Assembly: GCF_000714535.1 (NCBI RefSeq)
Contig: NZ_AUND01000039.1
Location: 1-64,000 of the forward strand
Length of the DNA: 64,000 bases
Reading direction: 5' to 3'
Source: Thioclava pacifica DSM 10166
Lineage (GTDB): Bacteria > Pseudomonadota > Alphaproteobacteria > Rhodobacterales > Rhodobacteraceae
In this document: positions 8,702-16,992 of the stretch, piece by piece
How positions within the stretch are numbered: the stretch's first letter is position 1
How the letters are laid out: each line of letters begins with the position of its first letter
Position numbers and translations under genes: made by a program
Notes under the pieces: model-generated
The model's database searches: none
What the model saw: the letters and a program-made list of their open reading frames with translations, nothing else
Told to the model about the DNA's origin: nothing

Positions 8702-9403
8702 CTAGTCGGGGCGATTTTCTAGCAAGGCCTGACGCGAGTCCGAGGCAAATTCGCGCCGCCATAGCATGCCCGTGGTGAAGACCACGGCTCCGATCAGCGC
8801 GTAAGGCCCTAGCAGCCAGGCCAGCGTCGCCAGCGCGAAATAGACCGAGCGCAGCCCGCGATTGAAGCTTTTGGCCGCGTTGATGTTGATCTGTGCCGCC
8901 TGCGCCGCACGCGGATAGGCGAGCGGATCCTGAGGGTCATTGGGCACGGCAGCCATTGCGATCGCGGCATAGGAAAAGAGCCGGTGCGACCAGACGAATT
9001 TCAGAAACGCGTTCGCGCCGAAGAGCACGGCGGTCAGGATGCGCGCCTCCCACAGCAGGTCCGGCCCGTGATCGAGGGCGAAGTCGCTCGCGATATTTGC
9101 CAGCGGCTGCGGGTTGGCGATCAGCGCAAGCCCCGCGCCGATGGCCAGCAGCGAGGTCGAAGCGAAGAAGGTCGTCGATTGCCGCAGCCCGTCCACCATG
9201 GCCGAATCGAAGATGCGCGGCTGGCGCGTCACCAGTTGGCGCATCCATTCGCGTCGGTAACCGGCCATCAGCTTGCCCATCGACGGACGCGACGGGCTCG
9301 AATGCTCGGTTATCCAGCCGATCACCATCCAGCAGGCCACCAGAAGCACCAATGCGGCAAGGTCGAGAGGCCCGAGCGGGCCGATTTGCAGGGACTCGGT
9401 CAT
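8702..9403 (-). CDS. DUF599 domain-containing membrane protein
   Basis: A 233-residue integral membrane protein matching DUF599. It has a first hydrophobic helix at about residues 13-30 and others near 78-97, 118-136 and 180-210. The conserved RREWMRQLVTRQPRIFDSAMVDGL stretch (positions 50-73) marks the family. Function is unknown. It is divergent from glcD, and the 80-base gap between them must hold both promoters. Confidence 0.85.
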   Translation of the reverse strand: MTESLQIGPLGPLDLAALVLLVACWMVIGWITEHSSPSRPSMGKLMAGYRREWMRQLVTRQPRIFDSAMVDGLRQSTTFFASTSLLAIGAGLALIANPQPLANIASDFALDHGPDLLWEARILTAVLFGANAFLKFVWSHRLFSYAAIAMAAVPNDPQDPLAYPRAAQAAQININAAKSFNRGLRSVYFALATLAWLLGPYALIGAVVFTTGMLWRREFASDSRQALLENRPD

Positions 9404-9448
9404 GCTGATCAGTTAGCGTGATGCAGCTTGCCTTGTCACCGGGGCTTA

Positions 9449-9469
9449 TTGGTTATATTTTCTGACCAA
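9449..9469. promoter_or_regulatory. Putative GntR-type operator upstream of glcD
   Basis: The half-sites TTGGT and ACCAA form an inverted repeat separated by 11 AT-rich bases, 17-37 bases before the glcD start. TTGGT/ACCAA half-sites are used by FadR/GlcC/PdhR-type GntR regulators, but their usual spacing is shorter. No regulator gene is adjacent, so this is only suggestive. Confidence 0.3.
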
Positions 9470-9485
9470 CCGGGAGGGATTCATC

Positions 9486-10919
9486 ATGGAAATGCCGAAG
9501 CCGAATGACGATCTGCTGGCGCGCAAGCCGCAGATCATCGCGCGTCTGCGCGAGGTGCTGCCCGCCGATGCGGTGATCGACGATCCGAACGAGACGCGCG
9601 CCTATGAATGCGATGCGCTCTCGGCCTATCGCTGCCAGCCGCTGGGCGTGGTGCTGCCGCGCTCGACGGCCGAAGTCGCGGCAGCCCTGAAGGCCTGCCA
9701 CGAGATGGGCGTGCCGGTGGTGCCGCGCGGCGCGGGCACCTCGCTTGCGGGGGGCTCGATGCCGCAGGCGGATTCGGTGGTGCTGGGGCTCGCGCGGATG
9801 AATTCCGTGCTCGAGACCGATTACGCGAACCGCTTCATCCGGGTCGAGGCGGGGCGCACGAACCTTTCCGTCACCGGTGCGGTCGAAAGCGACGGCTGGT
9901 TCTACGCGCCTGACCCCTCCTCGCAGCTCGCCTGTGCGATCTCGGGCAATATCGCGATGAACTCGGGCGGCGCGCATTGCCTGAAATATGGCGTGACGAC
10001 GAATAACCTGCTTGGCGTGACGCTCGTCACGATGGAGGGCGAGGTGGTCGAGATCGGCGGGCCGTATCTGGACGCGGGCGGGCTTGATCTGCTTGGTCTG
10101 ATCTGCGGCTCGGAGGGGCAGCTGGGCGTGGTGACCGAGGCCACGCTGAAGATCCTGCCCAAGCCCGAAGGCGCGCGGCCCGTGCTGATCGGCTTCAACT
10201 CGAACGAGGTCGCGGGAGCCTGTGTCGCCGATATCATCAAGGCGGGTATCCTGCCGGTCGCGATCGAGTTCATGGACCGCCCCTGCATCGTCGCGACCGA
10301 GGCCTTCTGCCATGCGGGCTATCCCGATTGCGAGGCGCTGCTGATCGTCGAATGCGAGGGCTCTGCGGCAGAGATCGACGAGCAGATCGGCATGATCCGC
10401 CAGATCGCGGGCCGTCACGAACCGGTCGAGTTCCGCGAGGCGCAATCGGCCGACGAGGCCGCGCGGATCTGGCTCGGCCGCAAATCGGCCTTCGGCGCGA
10501 TGGGGCAGATCAACGATTACATGTGCCTCGATGGCACGATCCCGGTCTCGGAGCTGCCTTTCGTGCTGCGCCGGATCGGCGAGCTGTCAAAGGACTACGG
10601 GCTCGATGTGGCGAACGTCTTCCATGCGGGCGACGGCAATATGCACCCGCTGATCCTCTATAACGCGAACAAGCCGGGCGATCAGGAACTGTGCGAAAAG
10701 CTGGGGGCCGAAATCCTCAAGCTCTGCGTCGAGGCGGGTGGCTGTCTGACCGGCGAGCATGGCGTGGGGATCGAGAAGCGCGACCTGATGGATGTGCAGT
10801 TCGAGCCCGCCGATCTGGAAGCGCAGATGCGGGTGAAGGACGTGTTCGATCCGAAATGGCTTTTGAACCCGGCGAAGGTGTTTCCGCTGGGCGCAAGTGC
10901 GAGCCGCCGTGTGACCTGA
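9486..10919 (+). CDS. glcD: Glycolate oxidase FAD-linked subunit GlcD
   Basis: The 477-residue flavoprotein oxidises glycolate to glyoxylate together with GlcE and GlcF. The FAD-binding PCMH domain includes VVPRGAGTSLAGGSMPQ (about 79-95) and the C-terminal FAD-oxidase domain carries FHAGDGNMHPL and GGCLTGEHGVG. Length matches bacterial GlcD (about 480-500 aa). The start follows CGGGAGGG. It is first in the glcDEF operon. D-lactate dehydrogenase is a related alternative, but the three-gene context favours glycolate oxidase. Confidence 0.95.
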   Translation: MEMPKPNDDLLARKPQIIARLREVLPADAVIDDPNETRAYECDALSAYRCQPLGVVLPRSTAEVAAALKACHEMGVPVVPRGAGTSLAGGSMPQADSVVLGLARMNSVLETDYANRFIRVEAGRTNLSVTGAVESDGWFYAPDPSSQLACAISGNIAMNSGGAHCLKYGVTTNNLLGVTLVTMEGEVVEIGGPYLDAGGLDLLGLICGSEGQLGVVTEATLKILPKPEGARPVLIGFNSNEVAGACVADIIKAGILPVAIEFMDRPCIVATEAFCHAGYPDCEALLIVECEGSAAEIDEQIGMIRQIAGRHEPVEFREAQSADEAARIWLGRKSAFGAMGQINDYMCLDGTIPVSELPFVLRRIGELSKDYGLDVANVFHAGDGNMHPLILYNANKPGDQELCEKLGAEILKLCVEAGGCLTGEHGVGIEKRDLMDVQFEPADLEAQMRVKDVFDPKWLLNPAKVFPLGASASRRVT

Positions 10920-10984
10920 CGGGGCGCGAGCTAAGAGCCGGGCAGGGGGCGCTGCCCCCTCTGCGCCTACGCGCATTCACCCCC

Positions 10985-11006
10985 GGGATATTTGAAGCAG
11001 TTGGAA
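10985..11006. repeat. Dispersed 22-bp intergenic repeat, copy A
   Basis: The reverse complement begins TTCCAACTGCTTCAAATATC and matches 21 of 22 bases of a second copy at 46158-46179, which is in the opposite orientation. It lies in the 99-base glcD-glcE gap, beside a palindrome GGGGGCGCTGCCCCC near 10947-10961. It sits immediately before the glcE ribosome-binding site. Confidence 0.6.
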
Positions 11007-11018
11007 AAGTGAGGCTTC

Positions 11019-12098
11019 ATGAGAGTTGAGAGCGAGGCGCAGCTGGCCGAGGCCGTCCGCGATGCGGGTGGCGCGCTGGCCGTGCGCGGAGGGGGCACGC
11101 GGCCGGTGGGGCGCTGCCTGGGCGAGCCTTTGGAGGTCGGGATTTCCGGCATCACGCTTTACGAGCCGGGCGCGCTGACGCTGGTCGTGGGGGCGGGGAC
11201 GTCTCTGGCCGAGGTCGAGGCGGCGATTGCTGCCGAGGGCCAGCGTCTGCCCTTCGAGCCCGCGAATTGGGGGCCGGTTCTGGGTGTCGAGGGCGTAAGC
11301 ACGGTGGGCGGTGTGGTTGCCGCCAATGTCTCTGGCCCGCGCCGGGTGCAGGCCGGGGCCTGTCGCGACAGCCTGATCGGGGTGCGGTTCGTCGACGGGC
11401 GCGGTCAGGTCGTGAAGAATGGTGGCCGGGTGATGAAGAACGTGACCGGTTACGATCTGGTCAAGCTGATGGCCGGGAGCTGGGGCACGCTGGGCGTGAT
11501 GAGCGAGGTGGCCTTCAAGCTGCTGCCCGCAGCCCCTGCGCAGGCGACAGTGGTGATCGACCTTCCGGCAGGGGCCGCGCCGGTGGCGCTGGCGGCGGCG
11601 CTGGGCTCGCCCTTCGATGTGTCTGGCGCGGGCTGGGTGCCGGGCGTCGGCGCGGTGGTGCGGGTCGAGGGTCTGTCGGAATCGGTCAGCTATCGTGCGG
11701 GTGAGCTGCGCAAGCTTTTGGAGCAATTCGGCCCGGTGCGGGTCGAGGAAGAGGGCTCGGCCGCGATCTGGGCCAGCCTGCGCGATCTGGAGCCCTTCAT
11801 CGACAAGCCGGGCGATCTGTGGCGCTTCTCGGTCAAGCCCTCGGAGGCCTCGGAGATCGTGGCACGTCTGGGTGGCGAGGTGCTGCTGGATTGGGGCGGC
11901 GGGCTGATCTGGGCGCTCTTGCCGGAAGGCAGCGAGGCGCGCGCGCTGGCCGCGCCCTATTCGGGCCATGCGACCTGCATGCGCGGATCGGCGGGCGTCA
12001 CCTTCGAGCCCGAACCCGCGCCGATCGCCACGCTCACGACGGCGCTTCGGGCGCAGTTCGACCCGCGCGGCATTCTGAACCCGGGAAGGATGGGCTGA
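11019..12098 (+). CDS. glcE: Glycolate oxidase FAD-binding subunit GlcE
   Basis: A 359-residue second flavin-binding subunit of glycolate oxidase. The FAD-binding PCMH part shows GTSLAEVEAAIAAEGQRLPF and GGVVAANVSGPRRVQAG, and KNVTGYDLVKLMAGSWGTLG follows. It is shorter than GlcD and lacks the HAGDGN element, as expected for GlcE. The stop is one base before the GlcF start, indicating co-translation. Confidence 0.95.
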   Translation: MRVESEAQLAEAVRDAGGALAVRGGGTRPVGRCLGEPLEVGISGITLYEPGALTLVVGAGTSLAEVEAAIAAEGQRLPFEPANWGPVLGVEGVSTVGGVVAANVSGPRRVQAGACRDSLIGVRFVDGRGQVVKNGGRVMKNVTGYDLVKLMAGSWGTLGVMSEVAFKLLPAAPAQATVVIDLPAGAAPVALAAALGSPFDVSGAGWVPGVGAVVRVEGLSESVSYRAGELRKLLEQFGPVRVEEEGSAAIWASLRDLEPFIDKPGDLWRFSVKPSEASEIVARLGGEVLLDWGGGLIWALLPEGSEARALAAPYSGHATCMRGSAGVTFEPEPAPIATLTTALRAQFDPRGILNPGRMG

Positions 12099-12099
12099 C

Positions 12100-13377
12100 A
12101 TGCAGACGAATTTCACGCCCGAACAGCTGAAAGATCCCGGCATCGCGCGCGCCAATGAGATCCTGCGCGCCTGCGTGCATTGCGGGTTTTGCACGGCGAC
12201 CTGTCCGTCATATCAGGTGCTGGGCGACGAGCTCGACAGCCCGCGCGGTCGGATCTACCTGATCAAGGATATGCTCGAGAGCGGGCGTCCGGCGGATGAG
12301 AAGACCGTCAAGCATATCGACCGCTGCCTGAGCTGTCTGGCCTGCATGACGACCTGCCCCTCGGGGGTGCATTACATGCATCTGATCGACCATGCGCGCG
12401 CCCATGTCGAGAAGACCTACAAGCGGCCGCTGGTGGACCGGCTGCTGCGTTGGACGCTGGCGAAGATCGTGCCCTATCCGGGCCGGTTCCGTCTGGCGAT
12501 GGGGGGCGCGAAGCTCGCCAAACCCTTCGCGGGGCTGCTACCCGACAAGCGGTTGCGCGCGATGGTGTCGATGGCGCCCAAGACCATCCCGCCGGTCAGC
12601 CGCAATGACGATCCGCAGGTTTTCGCGCCGATCGGAGAGAAGAAATACCGTGTTGCGCTGCAGATCGGCTGCGCGCAGCGGGCGCTCAATACCGATATCA
12701 ACGATGCCACGATCCGGCTCTTGCGGCGGCTTGGGTGCGAGGTCGTGATCCCGAGAGATCTGGGCTGCTGCGGGGCGCTTTCGCACCATATGGGCCGCGA
12801 GGAGGAGAGCCATTCGCAGGCAGCGCGCAACATTCGCGCTTACTTGGGCGAGGGCGATCTGGATGCCGTCATCATCAACACCTCGGGCTGCGGCACGACG
12901 GTGAAGGATTACGGGCACATGTTCCGCAACGATCCGCTGGCCGAGGAGGCCGCGAAAGTTGCGGGGCTGGCCTGCGATATCTCGGAATTCCTCGTGAAGA
13001 TCGGACTGCCCGAAGGCAAGGGCGGGATGCGGGTCGCCTATCACGCGGCCTGTTCGCTACAGCATGGCCAGCAGGTGAAATCCGCGCCGAAGGATCTTTT
13101 GAAACGGGCTGGTTTCGAGGTGGTCGAGCCCGCCGACAGCCATCTGTGCTGCGGCTCTGCCGGGACTTACAACCTGCTGCAGCCCGAGATCTCGGAGGAA
13201 CTGAAGCGGCGCAAGGTGGCGACGCTCGAGGCCAAGCAACCCGAAGTGATCGCGGCGGGCAATATCGGCTGCATGGTGCAGATTGGCGGTGGGACCGAGG
13301 TTCCGGTCGTCCACACGGTCGAGCTTCTGGACTGGGCCACGGGCGGGCCGAAGCCGCCCGCTCTTGCACAAAGCTGA
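12100..13377 (+). CDS. glcF: Glycolate oxidase iron-sulfur subunit GlcF
   Basis: A 425-residue protein that passes electrons from the flavin subunits to the membrane. Two ferredoxin-type 4Fe-4S motifs lie at the N-terminus: CVHCGFCTATC (C25, C28, C31, C35) and CLSCLACMTTC (C76, C79, C82, C86). Two cysteine-rich CCG domains follow, with DLGCCGALSHH and HLCCGSAGTYN. Length and order match GlcF. It closes the operon and is followed by a strong terminator. Confidence 0.96.
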   Translation: MQTNFTPEQLKDPGIARANEILRACVHCGFCTATCPSYQVLGDELDSPRGRIYLIKDMLESGRPADEKTVKHIDRCLSCLACMTTCPSGVHYMHLIDHARAHVEKTYKRPLVDRLLRWTLAKIVPYPGRFRLAMGGAKLAKPFAGLLPDKRLRAMVSMAPKTIPPVSRNDDPQVFAPIGEKKYRVALQIGCAQRALNTDINDATIRLLRRLGCEVVIPRDLGCCGALSHHMGREEESHSQAARNIRAYLGEGDLDAVIINTSGCGTTVKDYGHMFRNDPLAEEAAKVAGLACDISEFLVKIGLPEGKGGMRVAYHAACSLQHGQQVKSAPKDLLKRAGFEVVEPADSHLCCGSAGTYNLLQPEISEELKRRKVATLEAKQPEVIAAGNIGCMVQIGGGTEVPVVHTVELLDWATGGPKPPALAQS

Positions 13378-13401
13378 ACGACGCCACAATCTGGCCGCAT
13401 C

Positions 13402-13432
13402 GGGGCGTTACGAAAACCGTGACGCCCCTTTT
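13402..13432 (+). terminator. Rho-independent terminator of glcDEF
   Basis: An 11-bp stem (GGGGCGTTACG / CGTGACGCCCC, one G·T pair) with loop AAAAC is followed by TTTT. It sits 24 bases after the glcF stop. Confidence 0.85.
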
Positions 13433-13446
13433 CGTTCGGAGCTCTG

Positions 13447-14232
13447 ATGCGCGCGCTTGCCTTGCTGATTTCGCTGCTTTTCGCCCTGCCGGCGCTGGCC
13501 GAAGATGTCGGCGCGCCGCTTACGCAGTTGGAGACCGGCGATCAGACGCGCGGCTGGGAAGCAGTCGGACGACTCGATCTGGGGCAGGGCAGCTTCTGCA
13601 CGGGTACGCTGATTGCCGCAGATCTTGTGCTTACGGCTGCGCATTGCCTGTTCGACCGGCGCACGGGCGCGATGATCGATGCGCGCGACATGGAGTTTCG
13701 CGCGGGCTGGCGCAATGGCCGGGCCGAGGCCTATCGCAAGGTCTCGCGCGCGATGGCGCATCCCTCATATCGTTATGGTGGGCCGCAGGGGATGAAACGT
13801 TCCTCTTTCGATCTTGCGCTGGTCAAGCTCGCCCAGCCGATCCGGCTTCCGCAGCTTCGGCCCTTCGCGCTTTCCGACGCAGCCCCCTATAGCGGCGAGC
13901 AGGTGGGGGTGCTCTCCTATGCCAAGGGACGTTCCGAAGCTCCCTCGTTGCAAAAGGCCTGCGCGGTGATCGCGCGTGAAAACGCCACCGTCATCATGAG
14001 CTGCTCGGTCGATTACGGGGCGTCGGGGGCGCCGGTCTTCAGCTTTGCTGATGGCACGCCGCGCATCGTCTCGATCGTTTCGGCCAAGGCGGAACTGGGC
14101 AAGGAGCCGGTTTCGATCGGCTCTCTCGTGGCCGGGGTGGCCGATCTGCGTCAGGAGATCGAGGCGCGTGACACGCCGCGCGGCGCGCAGGAGATCCGCG
14201 CGGGCGGGGCAAAATTCGTGCGGCCGAACTGA
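13447..14232 (+). CDS. Secreted trypsin-like serine protease (S1 family), paralogue 1
   Basis: A 261-residue exported protease. Residues 1-18 form a signal peptide ending ALA. The catalytic triad is readable as H66 (LTAAHC), D122 (SSFDLALVKL) and S193 (DYGASGAPVF), where the usual GDSGG is replaced by GASGA. It ends in GGAKFVRPN. It is followed ten bases later by a paralogue with the same tail. Substrate and site of action are unknown; the periplasm is most likely. Confidence 0.85.
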   Translation: MRALALLISLLFALPALAEDVGAPLTQLETGDQTRGWEAVGRLDLGQGSFCTGTLIAADLVLTAAHCLFDRRTGAMIDARDMEFRAGWRNGRAEAYRKVSRAMAHPSYRYGGPQGMKRSSFDLALVKLAQPIRLPQLRPFALSDAAPYSGEQVGVLSYAKGRSEAPSLQKACAVIARENATVIMSCSVDYGASGAPVFSFADGTPRIVSIVSAKAELGKEPVSIGSLVAGVADLRQEIEARDTPRGAQEIRAGGAKFVRPN

Positions 14233-14242
14233 GGAGACGAGG

Positions 14243-15115
14243 ATGCGGATCACGAGCCTCATCGCGGGTGTTCTTTCTATCGGGCTTCTGGGCTCGGCGG
14301 CGCAGGCCGAAGGTTCGCTCGATCGGTTGTCGCAACGCGCTGATCTCTTCGGCTGGGAGGCTGTGGGCAAGGTCGCCATCGGTGAGGGCGGTTTCTGCAC
14401 CGGCGTTCTCATCGCGCCAGATCTGGTTCTGACCGCCGGTCACTGCATCTTCGACCGCGCGCGCAAGGCCGCGCGCCCGCCCTCGGAAATCCGTTTCCTC
14501 GCCGGTCAGACCGGCGACATGGAGATCGCCGCCCAGCCCGTCGCGCGGATGGTGGCCGATCCCGATTACGCGCCTTTCGAACCGATCTCGGCCGATACGG
14601 TGCGCCATGACGTGGCGCTGCTGCAACTTGCACGCCCGATCCCCAGCTCGATCGCAGCTCCCTTCCGGGTCGGCACGATCGGGCCAAAAGGTACACAGGT
14701 CTCGGTCGTCTCCTATGCGCGCGGGCGCTCGGATATGCTGTCGTGGCAAAAGAGCTGCACGGTTTTCGGTCGCGGCGAAGGGCTCGTGGGCTTCGATTGC
14801 GACGTGAACCACGGCTCTTCGGGTGCGCCGGTCTTCGATCGCTCGGGCGTGGCCGCGGGGGAGCGGGCACGTGTCGTCTCGCTTGTTTCCGCGGGCTCGC
14901 GCAAGGATGGCGAAGTGAAAGCCTACGGGATGGAACTGCCCGCCATCGTCGCGACGCTCAAATCGGCGCTGCGCTCGGGGCGCGGCGTGATCGAAGGGGA
15001 GAGCGCGCAGGCGCAGGCTCCCGCGCCACGCATCCGCAGCGTCGGTCAGCCGGGCAGCGCCCCGCGCGTGTTGTCGGGCGGCAGCGCCAGCGGCGCGAAA
15101 TTCCTGCGCCCCTGA
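14243..15115 (+). CDS. Secreted trypsin-like serine protease (S1 family), paralogue 2
   Basis: A 290-residue exported protease. The start at 14243 is chosen because it follows GAGGAGACGAGG and opens a signal peptide (1-22, ending AQA); an upstream in-frame extension would destroy the signal. The triad is H67 (LTAGHC), D123 (RHDVALLQLA) and S193 (NHGSSGAPVF). Compared with its upstream paralogue it has a longer Ala/Pro-rich C-terminal linker before the shared ending GAKFLRP. The pair looks like a tandem duplication that has diverged. Confidence 0.85.
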   Translation: MRITSLIAGVLSIGLLGSAAQAEGSLDRLSQRADLFGWEAVGKVAIGEGGFCTGVLIAPDLVLTAGHCIFDRARKAARPPSEIRFLAGQTGDMEIAAQPVARMVADPDYAPFEPISADTVRHDVALLQLARPIPSSIAAPFRVGTIGPKGTQVSVVSYARGRSDMLSWQKSCTVFGRGEGLVGFDCDVNHGSSGAPVFDRSGVAAGERARVVSLVSAGSRKDGEVKAYGMELPAIVATLKSALRSGRGVIEGESAQAQAPAPRIRSVGQPGSAPRVLSGGSASGAKFLRP

Positions 15116-15142
15116 ACGGCTGGCCCGCGCTTGCGCGCCCCT

Positions 15143-15172
15143 CTTGAAACGCGGATTTTCCACACCCAAATT
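15143..15172 (+). promoter_or_regulatory. Putative RpoH (heat shock) promoter of hsp20
   Basis: A perfect CTTGAAA -35 element at 15143-15149 is followed, after 15 bases, by CCCAAATT, resembling the RpoH -10 element CCCCATNT. It lies about 100 bases before the hsp20 start. The leader between contains a GC-rich hairpin (GCCCC/GGGGC near 15222-15237). Confidence 0.45.
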
Positions 15173-15273
15173 TGTCAGTGTCGGGATGCCTGATCAGGGT
15201 TCCGGCACCTGAACTGCCCGGCCCCGCAACAGGGGCGGGTGACCATAGACATCGCTCAAGAGAGGATGACACC

Positions 15274-15738
15274 ATGCGAAGCTTTGATCTTTCGCCCCTT
15301 TACCGTGCCACCGTCGGGTTCGACCGTGTGGCTGACCTGATGGACCGCGCGCTGTCCACAGACCTCGCGCAGCCGACCTATCCGCCCTACAATATCGAGA
15401 AGACCGACGAGAATGCCTATCGCATCTCGATCGCTGTCGCCGGGTTCTGCTCGGACGAGCTGGCCGTCGAGTTGAAAGACGGCGCGCTCATCGTGACCGG
15501 GCGCAAGTCTGAGGATACGACCGACCGCACCTACCTCCATCGTGGCATCGCGACCCGCGCCTTCGAGCGCCGCTTCGCGCTGGCCGATCATGTGAAGGTG
15601 ACGGGCGCCACGCATGAGGATGGCATGCTCCACCTCGATCTCGTGCGCGAAGTTCCCGAGGCGCTCAAACCCCGCCGGATCGAGATCGCCGGACCGAGCA
15701 AGGCCGAGACCAAGCAGGTCGAGACCGTCGACGCCTGA
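15274..15738 (+). CDS. Small heat shock protein, Hsp20/IbpA family
   Basis: A 154-residue holding chaperone that binds unfolding proteins during heat or oxidative stress. The start at 15274 follows AGAGGA and gives the standard IbpA N-terminus MRSFDLSPLYRATVGFDR. The alpha-crystallin domain spans about 36-130, with PPYNIEKTDENAYRI, VTGRK and GIATRAFERRFALADHV. Length is typical (about 140-160 aa). It appears monocistronic, with an RpoH-like promoter upstream and a strong terminator downstream. Confidence 0.95.
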   Translation: MRSFDLSPLYRATVGFDRVADLMDRALSTDLAQPTYPPYNIEKTDENAYRISIAVAGFCSDELAVELKDGALIVTGRKSEDTTDRTYLHRGIATRAFERRFALADHVKVTGATHEDGMLHLDLVREVPEALKPRRIEIAGPSKAETKQVETVDA

Positions 15739-15762
15739 GGCGCATCACGGTTTACGAGACGG

Positions 15763-15789
15763 GCGCGGGGGAATTCCCCCGCGCTTTTT
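15763..15789 (+). terminator. Rho-independent terminator of hsp20
   Basis: A perfect 9-bp stem (GCGCGGGGG / CCCCCGCGC) with loop AATT is followed by TTTTT, 25 bases after the hsp20 stop. Confidence 0.92.
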
Positions 15790-15808
15790 GTTTGTGCCGC
15801 AAAGGGTA

Positions 15809-15844
15809 GCGCCCTCCCGGGGGGAGGGTCGGGCGCGGCCCGGG
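15809..15844. repeat. Dispersed 36-bp intergenic repeat, copy 1
   Basis: Thirty-six bases starting GCGCCCTCCCGGGGGGAGGG are identical to 20073-20108. Inside is the palindrome CCCTCCCGGGGGGAGGG with further G/C-rich sequence after it. It lies between the hsp20 terminator and the stop of the META-like lipoprotein gene. Similarity continues past the core (CTGGTCGC). Confidence 0.75.
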
Positions 15845-15895
15845 CCGCTGGTCGCGCCCTGCGCCAAAGTCAGAACTTAGAACGGGTTAACTAGC

Positions 15896-16360
15896 TCACG
15901 GCGGGCTCAGATCCGTCCCGCCGCGCGTGAAGACCATGACGTGATCGCCGCTGCCGCTGAACGTAACTTGCGCCCCATCGACCTGCGCCTCTGTCATGTC
16001 GAAGAACATCCCCACCAGCTCTCCATCCGCCTTGAAAGGCTGCGAGTCCCAGTCGCAGGACAGGGTCGGCGAGGCCGAGGTCGGGCGGATACCGAGTTTC
16101 GGATAGGGGAAGACCATGATGCCGGTGCCGCAGAGGCAATGGCCGCAGATCGCGAAGCGGGAATTGTCGCCGATATAAAAGCGCAGAGCCCGCGCGGGGC
16201 CTGCGCCGTCCACGCTGACGAGATCATAGGCGCGCAGCGTGTCGATCCGGGCCGCGAGCGTCTCGGAGGTGGCGGGGCCGGTCGGTGTGCAAGCGGCAGC
16301 GAACAAGCCGAGCACGAGGGCTGCGATCGGGCGGCGAAGCGGGGAAGACAGGCTGGTCAT
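15896..16360 (-). CDS. META-like (HslJ-type) lipoprotein
   Basis: A 154-residue protein with an N-terminal lipobox (LFAAAC, Cys at 23), so it is probably a membrane-anchored lipoprotein. The rest resembles META/HslJ domains: a YDLVSVDG opening, a RFAICGHCLCG cysteine cluster, a TLSCDWDSQPFKADGELVGMF segment and a VMVF ending. HslJ-like proteins are linked to outer-membrane stress and novobiocin resistance. The match is by pattern only, so the family call is moderate. Confidence 0.6.
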   Translation of the reverse strand: MTSLSSPLRRPIAALVLGLFAAACTPTGPATSETLAARIDTLRAYDLVSVDGAGPARALRFYIGDNSRFAICGHCLCGTGIMVFPYPKLGIRPTSASPTLSCDWDSQPFKADGELVGMFFDMTEAQVDGAQVTFSGSGDHVMVFTRGGTDLSPP

Positions 16361-16486
16361 GGGGCTCTCCTTCGCGGGCGAAGCCGTCTGGCAGCCCCCA
16401 AGATGGCCGATTTTCCCGCAGATCCATTGATTTCGCGCAATCCGCGTGGGCGACAGGGCGCGCGTCGGTGGCTCAGTGGCCGCCCA

Positions 16487-16828
16487 TCAGGGGGCGATCA
16501 TGTCGCCGATCCGCTTGATCTCTTCCGCCCCTGCCGCGACGGCCTTTTGCTCGAGACGGCGATAGGCGGCCAGAACCGCTTCGCCCTCGGGGGTGAGCGA
16601 TGCGCCCCCGCCCTTCGCGCCCCCGCGCGAGCTCTCCACCAGCGGGGCGCGGAAATTCGCGTTCATCACCTCGACGAGGGACCAGGCGCGCTTGTAGCTC
16701 ATTCCCATCGCGCGACCAGCCGCCGAGATCGACCCCTCGCGGGCGATCTCTTCGAGCAGCCGGACCTTGCCCGGGCCCAGCATCGCGTCTCCGAAATAGA
16801 GGCGCAGCATCAGCCGGGTCAGTTCCAT
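16487..16828 (-). CDS. Winged helix-turn-helix regulator, ModE N-terminal type
   Basis: A 113-residue DNA-binding protein equivalent to the N-terminal domain of ModE. The family pattern is plain: LLEEIAREGSISAAGRAMGMS, YKRAWSLVEVMNA and the GGAKGGGASLT wing. It lacks the C-terminal molybdate-binding (MOP) domains, so it cannot sense molybdate in the usual way. No molybdate transport genes are adjacent; a lipoprotein gene lies downstream and an MFS transporter is divergent. Its targets are unknown. Confidence 0.85.
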   Translation of the reverse strand: MELTRLMLRLYFGDAMLGPGKVRLLEEIAREGSISAAGRAMGMSYKRAWSLVEVMNANFRAPLVESSRGGAKGGGASLTPEGEAVLAAYRRLEQKAVAAGAEEIKRIGDMIAP

Positions 16829-16992
16829 CTTGGCACTCCTTCACCCTTGCGCGTCCCCGAAGCAGAGTCTGATCCTAACTTCCTGGGAGTTCAAGGGGCC
16901 GCCGGGTCACGCGGCCGTGTTGCAACCGGCTCTCTCCCCTTGAACTCGGCGCGCGCTTCGGCCAGCTTGGCGCGCGCTATTCCGGAGCCTTC

